From positions 248,001 through 312,000 of the forward strand of contig QWII01000001.1 in assembly GCA_021405325.1 (NCBI GenBank): DNA of 64,000 nucleotides. The letters run 5' to 3'. A program made the position numbers and the translations under genes. This document shows, in pieces, positions 17,901-24,182 of this stretch. Positions within the stretch are counted from its first letter, which is position 1. Every line of letters starts with the position of its first letter. Origin of the DNA: Caldilinea sp. CFX5 (lineage in GTDB: Bacteria > Chloroflexota > Anaerolineae > Caldilineales > Caldilineaceae). The notes under the pieces are model-generated. The model searched no databases. It saw nothing but the letters and a program-made list of their open reading frames with translations, and was not told the DNA's origin.

Positions 17901-18715
17901 TACGCAAAACTGGGGTCAAGCCAGTTGACATCTTACACTTAGATGCTTGCTCCATGAACTTGTTAGAGACGGCTTACGAGTTAAAAGATGTTGCCAGCAT
18001 TCTGATCTCCTCTCAGTATTTGGCCTGGGATTATTTCAGCTATCCAAGCTATATCACCGACATTGGTGAAAATACACTACCGTCGGATCTAGCAATGCAG
18101 ATCGTCAACAAGTATGCTAAGGTCGTGAGCGATGATCAACATCCATACACAATTTCTGCGCTCAATTTACGACGGGTAGATGACGCTAACGCAGCCCTTT
18201 CCACGCTAATCACCGAGATTCAACAAAGTGCGCAAGTAACAACTCCTGTACTTACTGCGGTTCGCAACGCGACCCAAACCTTTGAAAGTGATGGCAATTA
18301 TCAGAATACGCCCGCTGACCTCTATGTTGATTTAGTTCATTGGCTAGAGGAGTTGCATAAGCAGATTGAAGCTGCCACCGTTCTCACAAAGATCGATGAG
18401 TTACTAAGCATTCTCAAAGGCGCTAACCCGTTGATCCTGGGCAGCCGCGCACAAACAAATAACCTCAATGGGGTGGAGGTGAAGTTGCAAAAAGCGAACG
18501 GCCTTTCCATCTTCTACCCCAATGATAAGAGCAACGCAGCCTTCACCCAGTATACAGATAATCAACTATTCACCTTTACAAAGCATTCGCAATGGTCCAC
18601 TTTTCTCATCAATCCTACAACGCTTGACCCCGGCGGAACGAACACGCCATTACCGGCGCCATCTACGATGCTAGACAGCGATAAACGTGTTTTCCTACCC
18701 CTGATTCAGCGTTAA
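14930..18715 (+). CDS. Secreted NHL-repeat / clostripain (C11) peptidase
   Basis: 1261 residues; GTG 14930 is preceded by AAAGGAGG at five-base spacing. Signal peptide (residues 1-31), a carboxypeptidase-regulatory-like domain (CISGYVYLDGKPIAGAKI), then an NHL beta-propeller (about 180-640) with repeats such as GNQRVQKFTLDGSFLGQWGS and DSGNQRLQKFNNAGSFLGRW. After a short Ig/PKD-like stretch a clostripain-family cysteine peptidase begins near residue 845 (ANWTMLLYLDGDYND), with His956 in IADHGQ and Cys1007 in HLDACSMN as the clan CD dyad. The chain ends RVFLPLIQR, the FLPL motif of this window. It is the second clan CD protease of the island and probably acts outside the cell. A strong terminator follows. 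Confidence 0.92.
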   Translation: MHRLFLLLLLCGSAVLILLLEFSTLSITLASASDQQQPTTATDNAVPLPGGCVNVTPPGSTTPPACCISGYVYLDGKPIAGAKIIIQETKTTSRHMSAVHTEKYEDADSPYYRLDLTATPLAINTGDLIWINVEYGDYKKTFSYKVKPGGQQVDIVLPKVTTSAYQFHHQIEAAPPDPLLLNQPNGVAMDVGGNIYVLDKENARVIVFNAQGNPLRQWGRFGSGPGQFRTPSAIAVDKWNNYVYVADYIPTGYGNTPLMPRLQKFSLSGILLGQLDNRLTPPPLPAVLNGMVVDDHGNIYLAGDTTVRKIDFAGHIAKEWGGSGSGNGQFNKASGLAFDFTQNSTTDGILYVVDSGNQRVQKFTLDGSFLGQWGSQGNGDGQFSNPQGVAVDSNKDVYVVDSGNQRLQKFNNAGSFLGRWGGLKDPTTIVGSNGSVYVADTGNHRIQQFTPDGRLLNAWGRYSVSSCAFNPWSMAVNSQGVLSVLNGYDVSSRPNRCISRFQHGDNQLEPWSIPEMYNTITTDVNDNLYGVLSIRDGLYRLRKYNNSGVIQFTVEISNHVGLVSGIAVDGNGTIYVSGTGAGAAPYQIDKLDSTGKWQTAWTNYGGVNFDRISDLAVDKANNLYVAQVYKNILKLDSTGALKGTFANDAEFAYILSISVAANNHLFVVDTGGTYRIQELNETDQLVNKWNLSVYEPNHSDIYTPTVVLVDDTNNNDQVYVIGNGGGTFWDDGILKVYRPMTFTLPIATFNHRSHIDVVPQNETLVVDGMGDVSDDTAYIDAYRWESDLNGLLGTEAILKKPANQLAAGTHLITFSVQDNKGRWSIPISFRITVTSATAPTPAPPGQANWTMLLYLDGDYNDGNQLFLRFTQVIGRLEKMSLPAKVNIAIQVDGPHTGDTRRIAITHNNQGGTTSETSYVNPEKESAMDHPDTLADFVHWGQNRFQDSRYYLAIADHGQAVRGIAWDATTDISDGVADLSAYLTVKELGEALRKTGVKPVDILHLDACSMNLLETAYELKDVASILISSQYLAWDYFSYPSYITDIGENTLPSDLAMQIVNKYAKVVSDDQHPYTISALNLRRVDDANAALSTLITEIQQSAQVTTPVLTAVRNATQTFESDGNYQNTPADLYVDLVHWLEELHKQIEAATVLTKIDELLSILKGANPLILGSRAQTNNLNGVEVKLQKANGLSIFYPNDKSNAAFTQYTDNQLFTFTKHSQWSTFLINPTTLDPGGTNTPLPAPSTMLDSDKRVFLPLIQR

Positions 18716-18757
18716 CGTCCAATCTAGCAGTTAGTTCAACTCCAATCATAAGTTTGT

Positions 18758-18794
18758 AAAAAGGGAGACGCTAAATAATAGCGTCTCCCTTTTT
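18758..18794 (+). terminator. Intrinsic terminator after the clostripain gene
   Basis: Perfect 16-bp stem AAAAAGGGAGACGCTA with its complement, five-base loop, ending in TTTTT; 42 bp after the stop codon. Confidence 0.92.
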
Positions 18795-18840
18795 ATGCTT
18801 ACTATCAAAACATAACCTCTTTTAAAAATTGCATCCTCTC

Positions 18841-18870
18841 ATGCCAGAAAAGAATACGGGCCGGCATTCC
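18841..18870 (+). promoter_or_regulatory. Bipartite island promoter-like motif, copy 2
   Basis: ATGCCAGAAA (18841-18850), 14 bases, CATTCC (18865-18870), 77 bp before the 167-residue secreted protein and downstream of a terminator, so a new promoter is needed here. Confidence 0.65.
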
Positions 18871-18946
18871 TATTAATAGAGCAAGAGATCAATCTCAAAC
18901 TGCTCATCTCACCACCCTGCTCCATAAATTCTAAAGAGGTGCTCTC

Positions 18947-19450
18947 ATGTTATTTACCAAACAATTGTCTAGTAGTGTTGTCTTGTTTTGCACAATTGTG
19001 ATCTGTTTCGGATCGATCAAAAGTGTCTATGCTGATAACCCAAGCCAAGGGACTACGACTGACGGACAAAGGTTGACGATCAACATTGCTGATATGCGCA
19101 TTGATCACGTTGCTGCCGGCAGTTCCATTACAGTGACAGGGCAAGCTGTCATCAGCCCGGTAGCGTCATCATCTTACCCAACGGCAGTTTCGCCTGTCGC
19201 TATCGATTACGTAGAGGTGCGCATTGATTCGCTTATGCCGGTAACGGCGACCGTAGATGAACTCGGCAACTGGTCTGTGATCACCCAACTAAAAAACATT
19301 GGCGTTGGTCGGGCGATAGCCACAGCCATTGCAACGGATGGAACCCGTGTAACTGCAGATCAGATCATGCCTTGCTATTGTGATCCAAATGCACCAGAAC
19401 CATCAGCGCCAATGCGATTTATTTTTCTTCCCGTTGTTTTGGTCAAGTAG
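18947..19450 (+). CDS. Small secreted protein with C-terminal FLPVV motif
   Basis: 167 residues; ATG 18947 follows AGAGGTG. A signal peptide covers about residues 1-29 (VVLFCTIVICFGSIKSVYA). The rest is beta-rich and resembles a single Ig-like fold (SSITVTGQAV, DYVEVRIDSL, GNWSVITQLKNI). It ends with a CYC pair and RFIFLPVVLVK, matching the FLPL-type terminus of other secreted proteins here. Function unknown. It is preceded by the bipartite motif at 18841. Confidence 0.8.
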   Translation: MLFTKQLSSSVVLFCTIVICFGSIKSVYADNPSQGTTTDGQRLTINIADMRIDHVAAGSSITVTGQAVISPVASSSYPTAVSPVAIDYVEVRIDSLMPVTATVDELGNWSVITQLKNIGVGRAIATAIATDGTRVTADQIMPCYCDPNAPEPSAPMRFIFLPVVLVK

Positions 19451-19499
19451 AAAGGCGAAGGGGCATAGATCTACGACTTTCAAAAAGTCATTATCAATC

Positions 19500-19529
19500 A
19501 TGCCAGAAAATAACCTCAACCTACATTTC
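19500..19529 (+). promoter_or_regulatory. Bipartite island promoter-like motif, copy 3
   Basis: ATGCCAGAAA (19500-19509), 14 bases, CATTTC (19524-19529), 58 bp before a 54-residue membrane peptide gene. Confidence 0.65.
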
Positions 19530-19586
19530 TTAAAATAAGCGGTATATATCAAGCACAGAGTATTCAGATTCACCAGAGAGGGTATT

Positions 19587-19751
19587 ATGCAACACGCTGA
19601 CGAATTCATCTATAGGCTCCCTCGCAGCCAGAGGCAGCTCCCATCACGCGGCATCGGCCTCTTGCTGAATATCATCCTCGCCTTGATTTTAATCGGCCTG
19701 GCTACCATCTTGGGCATTGGTGTGGCAATAGGAATTTGGTTGATGTTGTAA
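19587..19751 (+). CDS. 54-residue single-span membrane peptide
   Basis: ATG 19587 preceded by GAGAGGG. The peptide begins MQHADEFIYRLP, has a basic middle (RSQRQLPSRG) and then one strongly hydrophobic segment (IGLLLNIILALILIGLATIL) to near the C-terminus IWLML. Too short to carry a recognisable domain. A paralogue with the same MQHADEF start lies at 20249. Context (a candidate sigma-dependent promoter 58 bp upstream) suggests a regulated small membrane protein; a toxin-like, holin-like or anchor role cannot be distinguished from sequence. Confidence 0.7.
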   Translation: MQHADEFIYRLPRSQRQLPSRGIGLLLNIILALILIGLATILGIGVAIGIWLML

Positions 19752-19842
19752 AGCCTGCAAAGTTAGGCAACCATCATGATATGCTGATTGGTTTAGGCAA
19801 ATTGACCTGGTTTAGCCAAGAACGATCTAGGGGTAAGGGAAA

Positions 19843-20106
19843 ATGAGTCTACTGAAATTGATCAATAACATTCTCGCCATTTTTGCCACCCAACGACGCT
19901 ATGCACAAATGTTACAGAAAATGTCGGAAGGCGAAGAAGACGCGCAACGTTTCCTGCTCGAACAGAGAGGGAGCATGAGCGCCAGGGATTGGCAAATGTT
20001 TGCTTCAACCCTTTTGGCTTGGCGCTCCCTCGCGATGAAAGCAGGGGATTTCGCTAAAGTCAGATTTTACGGTTGGCTTGTGGAAGTGGCGGAGCGACTA
20101 GAGTAA
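19843..20106 (+). CDS. 87-residue protein of unknown function
   Basis: ATG 19843 preceded by GGGGTAAGGGA. The sequence is mainly helical and soluble (MSLLKLINNILAIFATQRRY, then EGEEDAQRFLLEQRG and a C-terminal helix VRFYGWLVEVAERLE). No motif is recognised. It sits between the two paralogous membrane peptides, which suggests a small functional cluster. Confidence 0.6.
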   Translation: MSLLKLINNILAIFATQRRYAQMLQKMSEGEEDAQRFLLEQRGSMSARDWQMFASTLLAWRSLAMKAGDFAKVRFYGWLVEVAERLE

Positions 20107-20248
20107 GCGTTTAAAGGCGGCTATAGGTGATTTTCCCCTGAATCACTTATCTGCCAATCGATCACACTGTAACTGTCAGTTCAATTTCTAGAAGTGCCGG
20201 GTGCATTCATCAACCCGTCCAATATCCAAGTTCAATAGGGAGGTGCTT

Positions 20249-20389
20249 ATGCAACACGCTGACGAATTCTTGGTAAAGGCTCCCTCACAGCAAGAAGCAG
20301 ATCCCTTTACACAGGGTTTCAGCTTTTTGCTAAATATCCTCTTGACGTTGATTTTAGTCGGTCTAGCAACAATCTTGGTATCGGAGTGA
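20249..20389 (+). CDS. Second MQHADEF-type membrane peptide, probably frameshifted
   Basis: 46 residues as read, from ATG 20249 with GGGAGGT four bases upstream. It matches the 54-residue peptide at 19587 through MQHADEF and the hydrophobic segment (SFLLNILLTLILVGLATIL), then ends early at TGA 20389. At 20377-20378 this copy has GG where the paralogue has GGG. Adding one G restores a frame ending GIGVMIGIMLVW at TAA 20415, collinear with the paralogue. So it is either a decayed copy, a sequencing error or a frameshifted allele. Confidence 0.6.
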   Translation: MQHADEFLVKAPSQQEADPFTQGFSFLLNILLTLILVGLATILVSE

Positions 20390-20559
20390 TGATTGGAATT
20401 ATGTTGGTGTGGTAAGGGAACAATGGCGACGGCAGGAAATGCAACCGCACCAGGATTATTTATGTACCAGTGTTCCATTGGTCTTTTGGATAAAGCGAAT
20501 AACACACCTTTAACCTAACGGCCAATTCTCAATCCATTTTTCATTTCAAAGGAGTTCCT

Positions 20560-23500
20560 ATGACAAAGTTTTTCAGACAGATGCTAGTGCCGGTCTTCCT
20601 GCTGGGCATTATGCTCATGCACACCATCACTGGCTATGCACAAACAACGAATGAGCCAGTCCAACCACAAAAGGTATACCTGCCCTTTGTGACTGCCAAC
20701 ACGAAACAAAGTCAGCAAGATAATACCGCCCGTCAATTGCGCTATCAGGTTGGTTACACCTACAGCTACCAGTGGGAGTTGACCGTTTTGACGCAAAGCA
20801 AGAGTAAAGATTCACAAGGCATTCGTGAAGATGGGAATATGACACGCATCAATGGGCAAGTGGATTTGCAAGTTCTTGCCCAGGACGCAGATGGAATCTA
20901 CCAATTCAGCTTGGCTGTACGCAACCCAACTTTGGTGGCATCAGATCAAGATGAGCAAGCAACAACAGTAAACGACCCTGAGTTTGTCAGCGCGCTCAAC
21001 ACGCCGCTTTTGTTCAAACAGGCCAGCACTGGCGAAATCCGCGAAGTGCGCTATCCACAAGGCGCCCCCATGAGTGCCGTAGAGATGCAAAAAGGCATTG
21101 TCAATGCGCTACAAATGACGCTCAGGGCAGAGGCCACATACACAGTGGAAGAAGAAGGGGGACAAGGACGTTATCGGAGCCACTATACGGCAACCGAAGG
21201 GGTAAATAATGTCCAAATCTCTAAGCGGATCAGTGCGAATGATTTCTCGGAAATGGTGAGTGCTGGCGATGCTGGCGGGGCAATCCGATTAGAGAATCAG
21301 GTAGACATGGTGTTGGACACCCAGCAAGGTACACCGCAGTCAATCCATGTGATTGAAGAGATCAGCGTCGGCGACCAAGTGGATATGCTGCCAGCAACCG
21401 CCATTATGACTTCCACCATTGCAGTTGAAACCAACGTAATTTCTGACGGATGGCTACGGCTGAGTCAAGTGCAGAAAACAGAGAGCAATATTGCTGCGGC
21501 AGCAATTACCTACGTACAGGGTAGCTTACGCGCCATTCTAAGTAACACGATCCCGGCAGAGTCAGAAATCGATCTCAACACGGTACAGATTGACAGCGAA
21601 CTTCAAAAGCTGACCCAAGACCCAACCAACCCGACGAGCATCCAACGTATCGCTGAGTTGATTCGTCAGGATCAATCCCAAGAAACCCTCAAGGCCGTGC
21701 AAATGAGTTTAACCGGCACGAGCGACGAACAAATTCTGAGTGGTTACGTTGGTGTGTTGAGCATGGCAGCAACCATGGAGGCGCAGGATGTTTTGATTGA
21801 TAACATACTGACAGTTGATCAGATCAATGAGGCTTTGAAAACCAAAGCACTCACCGAATTGGCAGATCTAAAGCACGCTTCCCCACGTTTGGTTGACACT
21901 ATTACCAAACTCAGCCAAAACGCAAAAGACGCTCTGTCATCCGTGGCATTACTGACCTTAGGTGGTTTAGCCAATTCACTCCAGCAAACTGATCCATCAA
22001 CCGCAAACCGAATTACGGTTGACTTGGTTGCCCGACTAGAACAGACGCAAGTTCCGGCTGAACGTGAGGTGCTATTACTTGCTTTAGGGAATGCAGGGGC
22101 AACATCGACACAAAGCACAGTTGAGCGTTACCTATCCGACAGCAATCCAACCATCCGCGGAGCGGCGGTGCTTGCGTTGCGTAAACTGCCGGTGGATACA
22201 GCCACTAGTCAGTTGACGGCAAGTCTAACCCTCGATCCGAGCAGTTACGTCCAGAAAATGGCTGCAACTGCCCTGGCGCAGCGTATGTTGAACCCAGCGC
22301 TAAGGACAGACGAGATAGAACAAGCTTTGCAAGCCTACGCTGCTGTGTCTGCTGCTACTATCGATGGTGTTTTCGCAAAGAACTGGACAAAAAGTTTTAG
22401 CGCAGGGCCACTCACCATTAATTTGCCGGGCGATCTAACGGTTAAAAGCGCACCGGATGCGCCGACGTTAACATTAAACGCCAACCAATACGCCAATGGT
22501 AAAGTCATGGGCATCAATTTTAGCCTTTTTCATGCGCAACTACTGAGCGATGCGCCGGCCGGCGCCCGTCGGGTTGGCGCCTATTTGTGGATCGGGAATA
22601 ATACGCTCGTTTGGAAAGAGGAAGCGAACGTACCCTGTAGCTTCGTCAAGAACCGCACATTATGGCAAGGTGACAAATCCTTTTTCAATTTTAACCAAAG
22701 TATCCCTGTTTATGTCGGTCTGGTCGTTACCTTACAGGCGCAAGCCTCTGGTCGCGCTGCCATCACTTATGATTACCAACACCAACTTTGCAATGCCAAT
22801 GCAGCTACGGTGTCAGGAACGATTACACCGCAAGTGATGGTTACAGCAAAAGGCAGTGCTTACCTGACTCTCTTACTCGTCCGAGGCGGGGTGACTTTAC
22901 AGGCAGACATTTTGAAGGCGAGCTTGCCAGCGCGCGCAAGTGGCTCATTATCACAAAACGGAAGTACCTTGCCGACATTAGGTGCGTGTATCGATGCAAG
23001 AGCAAGCGTTGAGCCACTAAGTGGTTTCCTGGCAGCTAAGGCTGAGGTGTGGGTTCCCTGGCAATTTAAATGGAAAACAGTGGTCTCAAAGAATCTCTGG
23101 AGCTTTACGGTCAATAGCCAAAATTACACGCTGTGGGCGCAATGCTGGCCTGAAGCACCTGGCGCATTCAACAAAACCTATCCTAGCAGCAACGCAACCA
23201 ATGTACCCGTTAGCATTAACTTAACCTGGAATGCTTCCGCTGGGGCCAGTTATTATCTGATCTGCGTCGATACGACTACTGATCTGCTCTGCAACGGGCT
23301 AGGCGATAACACTAACTTCACCCGAGTCAACGGCACCAGCTATTCCATCAATCTTGCCCCCGGTACAACTTACTCATGGCAGGTGCGCGCAGTGGGAGCG
23401 AATGGCGTTTGGACAGCCGCTGACGGCTCAGGACAATGGGGGAGCTTCACCACGGGAAGTTGGCCCAGTCCTTTCAATAAAACCTATCCCGGCAATAACG

Positions 23501-24072
23501 CTACAGAGGTGCCAGCCAGTATCAACTTAACCTGGAGTCCATCCGCCGGCGCAAGTTATTACTTGGTTTGCATTGACACAACTGCCGACTTACTCTGCAA
23601 TGGGTCAGGTGACAATACCAACTTCATCCGTGTTAACGGCACCAGCTACCCTGTCAACCTGGCGCTTGGCACAACCTACTCGTGGCAAGTGCGGGCTGTC
23701 GGGGCAAATGGTAACTGGACACCCGGCAATGGCTCAGGGGGATGGTGGACCTTCACGACGGGAAGTTACCCGGCGCCTTTCAACAAAACCTACCCCACGA
23801 ATAACGCCACAAGCGTGCCAACCAGTATCAATTTGACGTGGAATGCTTCTGCTGGAGCCAGTTACTACTTGCTCTGTATCGACACAACAGCGGACTTACT
23901 CTGCAACGGAGCAGATAATCATGCCAACTTTACACGGGTTAATGGCACAAGCTATTACATTAATCTTGCCCCTGGTACGACCTACTCTTGGCAGGTGCGA
24001 GCGATGGGAGCGAATGGCAACTGGACACCCGGCAATGGCTCAGGGCAATGGTGGATCTTTAGGACTAGATAG
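20560..24072 (+). CDS. Large secreted HEAT-repeat and FN3-like repeat protein
   Basis: 1170 residues; ATG 20560 after AAAGGAG. A signal peptide (to about residue 28) is followed by VYLPFV, the YLP motif. Residues about 60-350 are beta-rich; 360-600 are helical repeats of HEAT type (LLALGNAGATSTQSTVERYL; IRGAAVLALRKLP). A beta-barrel followed by a helical repeat region resembles the N-terminal lipid-transport module of vitellogenin-type proteins, but I can only suggest this. The C-terminus carries three FN3-like repeats of exactly 102 residues starting at 23167, 23473 and 23779, each with two Cys (CVD/CID ... LLCNG). Their close similarity suggests recent duplication. Probably a surface or extracellular binding protein. 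Confidence 0.85.
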   Translation: MTKFFRQMLVPVFLLGIMLMHTITGYAQTTNEPVQPQKVYLPFVTANTKQSQQDNTARQLRYQVGYTYSYQWELTVLTQSKSKDSQGIREDGNMTRINGQVDLQVLAQDADGIYQFSLAVRNPTLVASDQDEQATTVNDPEFVSALNTPLLFKQASTGEIREVRYPQGAPMSAVEMQKGIVNALQMTLRAEATYTVEEEGGQGRYRSHYTATEGVNNVQISKRISANDFSEMVSAGDAGGAIRLENQVDMVLDTQQGTPQSIHVIEEISVGDQVDMLPATAIMTSTIAVETNVISDGWLRLSQVQKTESNIAAAAITYVQGSLRAILSNTIPAESEIDLNTVQIDSELQKLTQDPTNPTSIQRIAELIRQDQSQETLKAVQMSLTGTSDEQILSGYVGVLSMAATMEAQDVLIDNILTVDQINEALKTKALTELADLKHASPRLVDTITKLSQNAKDALSSVALLTLGGLANSLQQTDPSTANRITVDLVARLEQTQVPAEREVLLLALGNAGATSTQSTVERYLSDSNPTIRGAAVLALRKLPVDTATSQLTASLTLDPSSYVQKMAATALAQRMLNPALRTDEIEQALQAYAAVSAATIDGVFAKNWTKSFSAGPLTINLPGDLTVKSAPDAPTLTLNANQYANGKVMGINFSLFHAQLLSDAPAGARRVGAYLWIGNNTLVWKEEANVPCSFVKNRTLWQGDKSFFNFNQSIPVYVGLVVTLQAQASGRAAITYDYQHQLCNANAATVSGTITPQVMVTAKGSAYLTLLLVRGGVTLQADILKASLPARASGSLSQNGSTLPTLGACIDARASVEPLSGFLAAKAEVWVPWQFKWKTVVSKNLWSFTVNSQNYTLWAQCWPEAPGAFNKTYPSSNATNVPVSINLTWNASAGASYYLICVDTTTDLLCNGLGDNTNFTRVNGTSYSINLAPGTTYSWQVRAVGANGVWTAADGSGQWGSFTTGSWPSPFNKTYPGNNATEVPASINLTWSPSAGASYYLVCIDTTADLLCNGSGDNTNFIRVNGTSYPVNLALGTTYSWQVRAVGANGNWTPGNGSGGWWTFTTGSYPAPFNKTYPTNNATSVPTSINLTWNASAGASYYLLCIDTTADLLCNGADNHANFTRVNGTSYYINLAPGTTYSWQVRAMGANGNWTPGNGSGQWWIFRTR

Positions 24073-24087
24073 CCCAGGAGTTTAACA

Positions 24088-24132
24088 GGTTTGGCACACC
24101 TTTTCACCGAGCAATGCAAGGTGTGCCAAACC
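24088..24132 (+). terminator. Hairpin terminator-like structure after the HEAT/FN3 gene
   Basis: Exact 15-bp arms GGTTTGGCACACCTT (24088-24102) and its complement (24118-24132), followed by CGTTTCTT. It lies 15 bp after the stop codon. Confidence 0.65.
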
Positions 24133-24182
24133 CGTTTCTTACCCCTTCGCTCATCACGCTTGCTATACAAGGAGGCATCTAC

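Noticed and set aside
23167..24072. Mobile-element-like direct repeats of 306 bp
   Set aside because: They are in-frame protein domain repeats (FN3-like), not transposable DNA.
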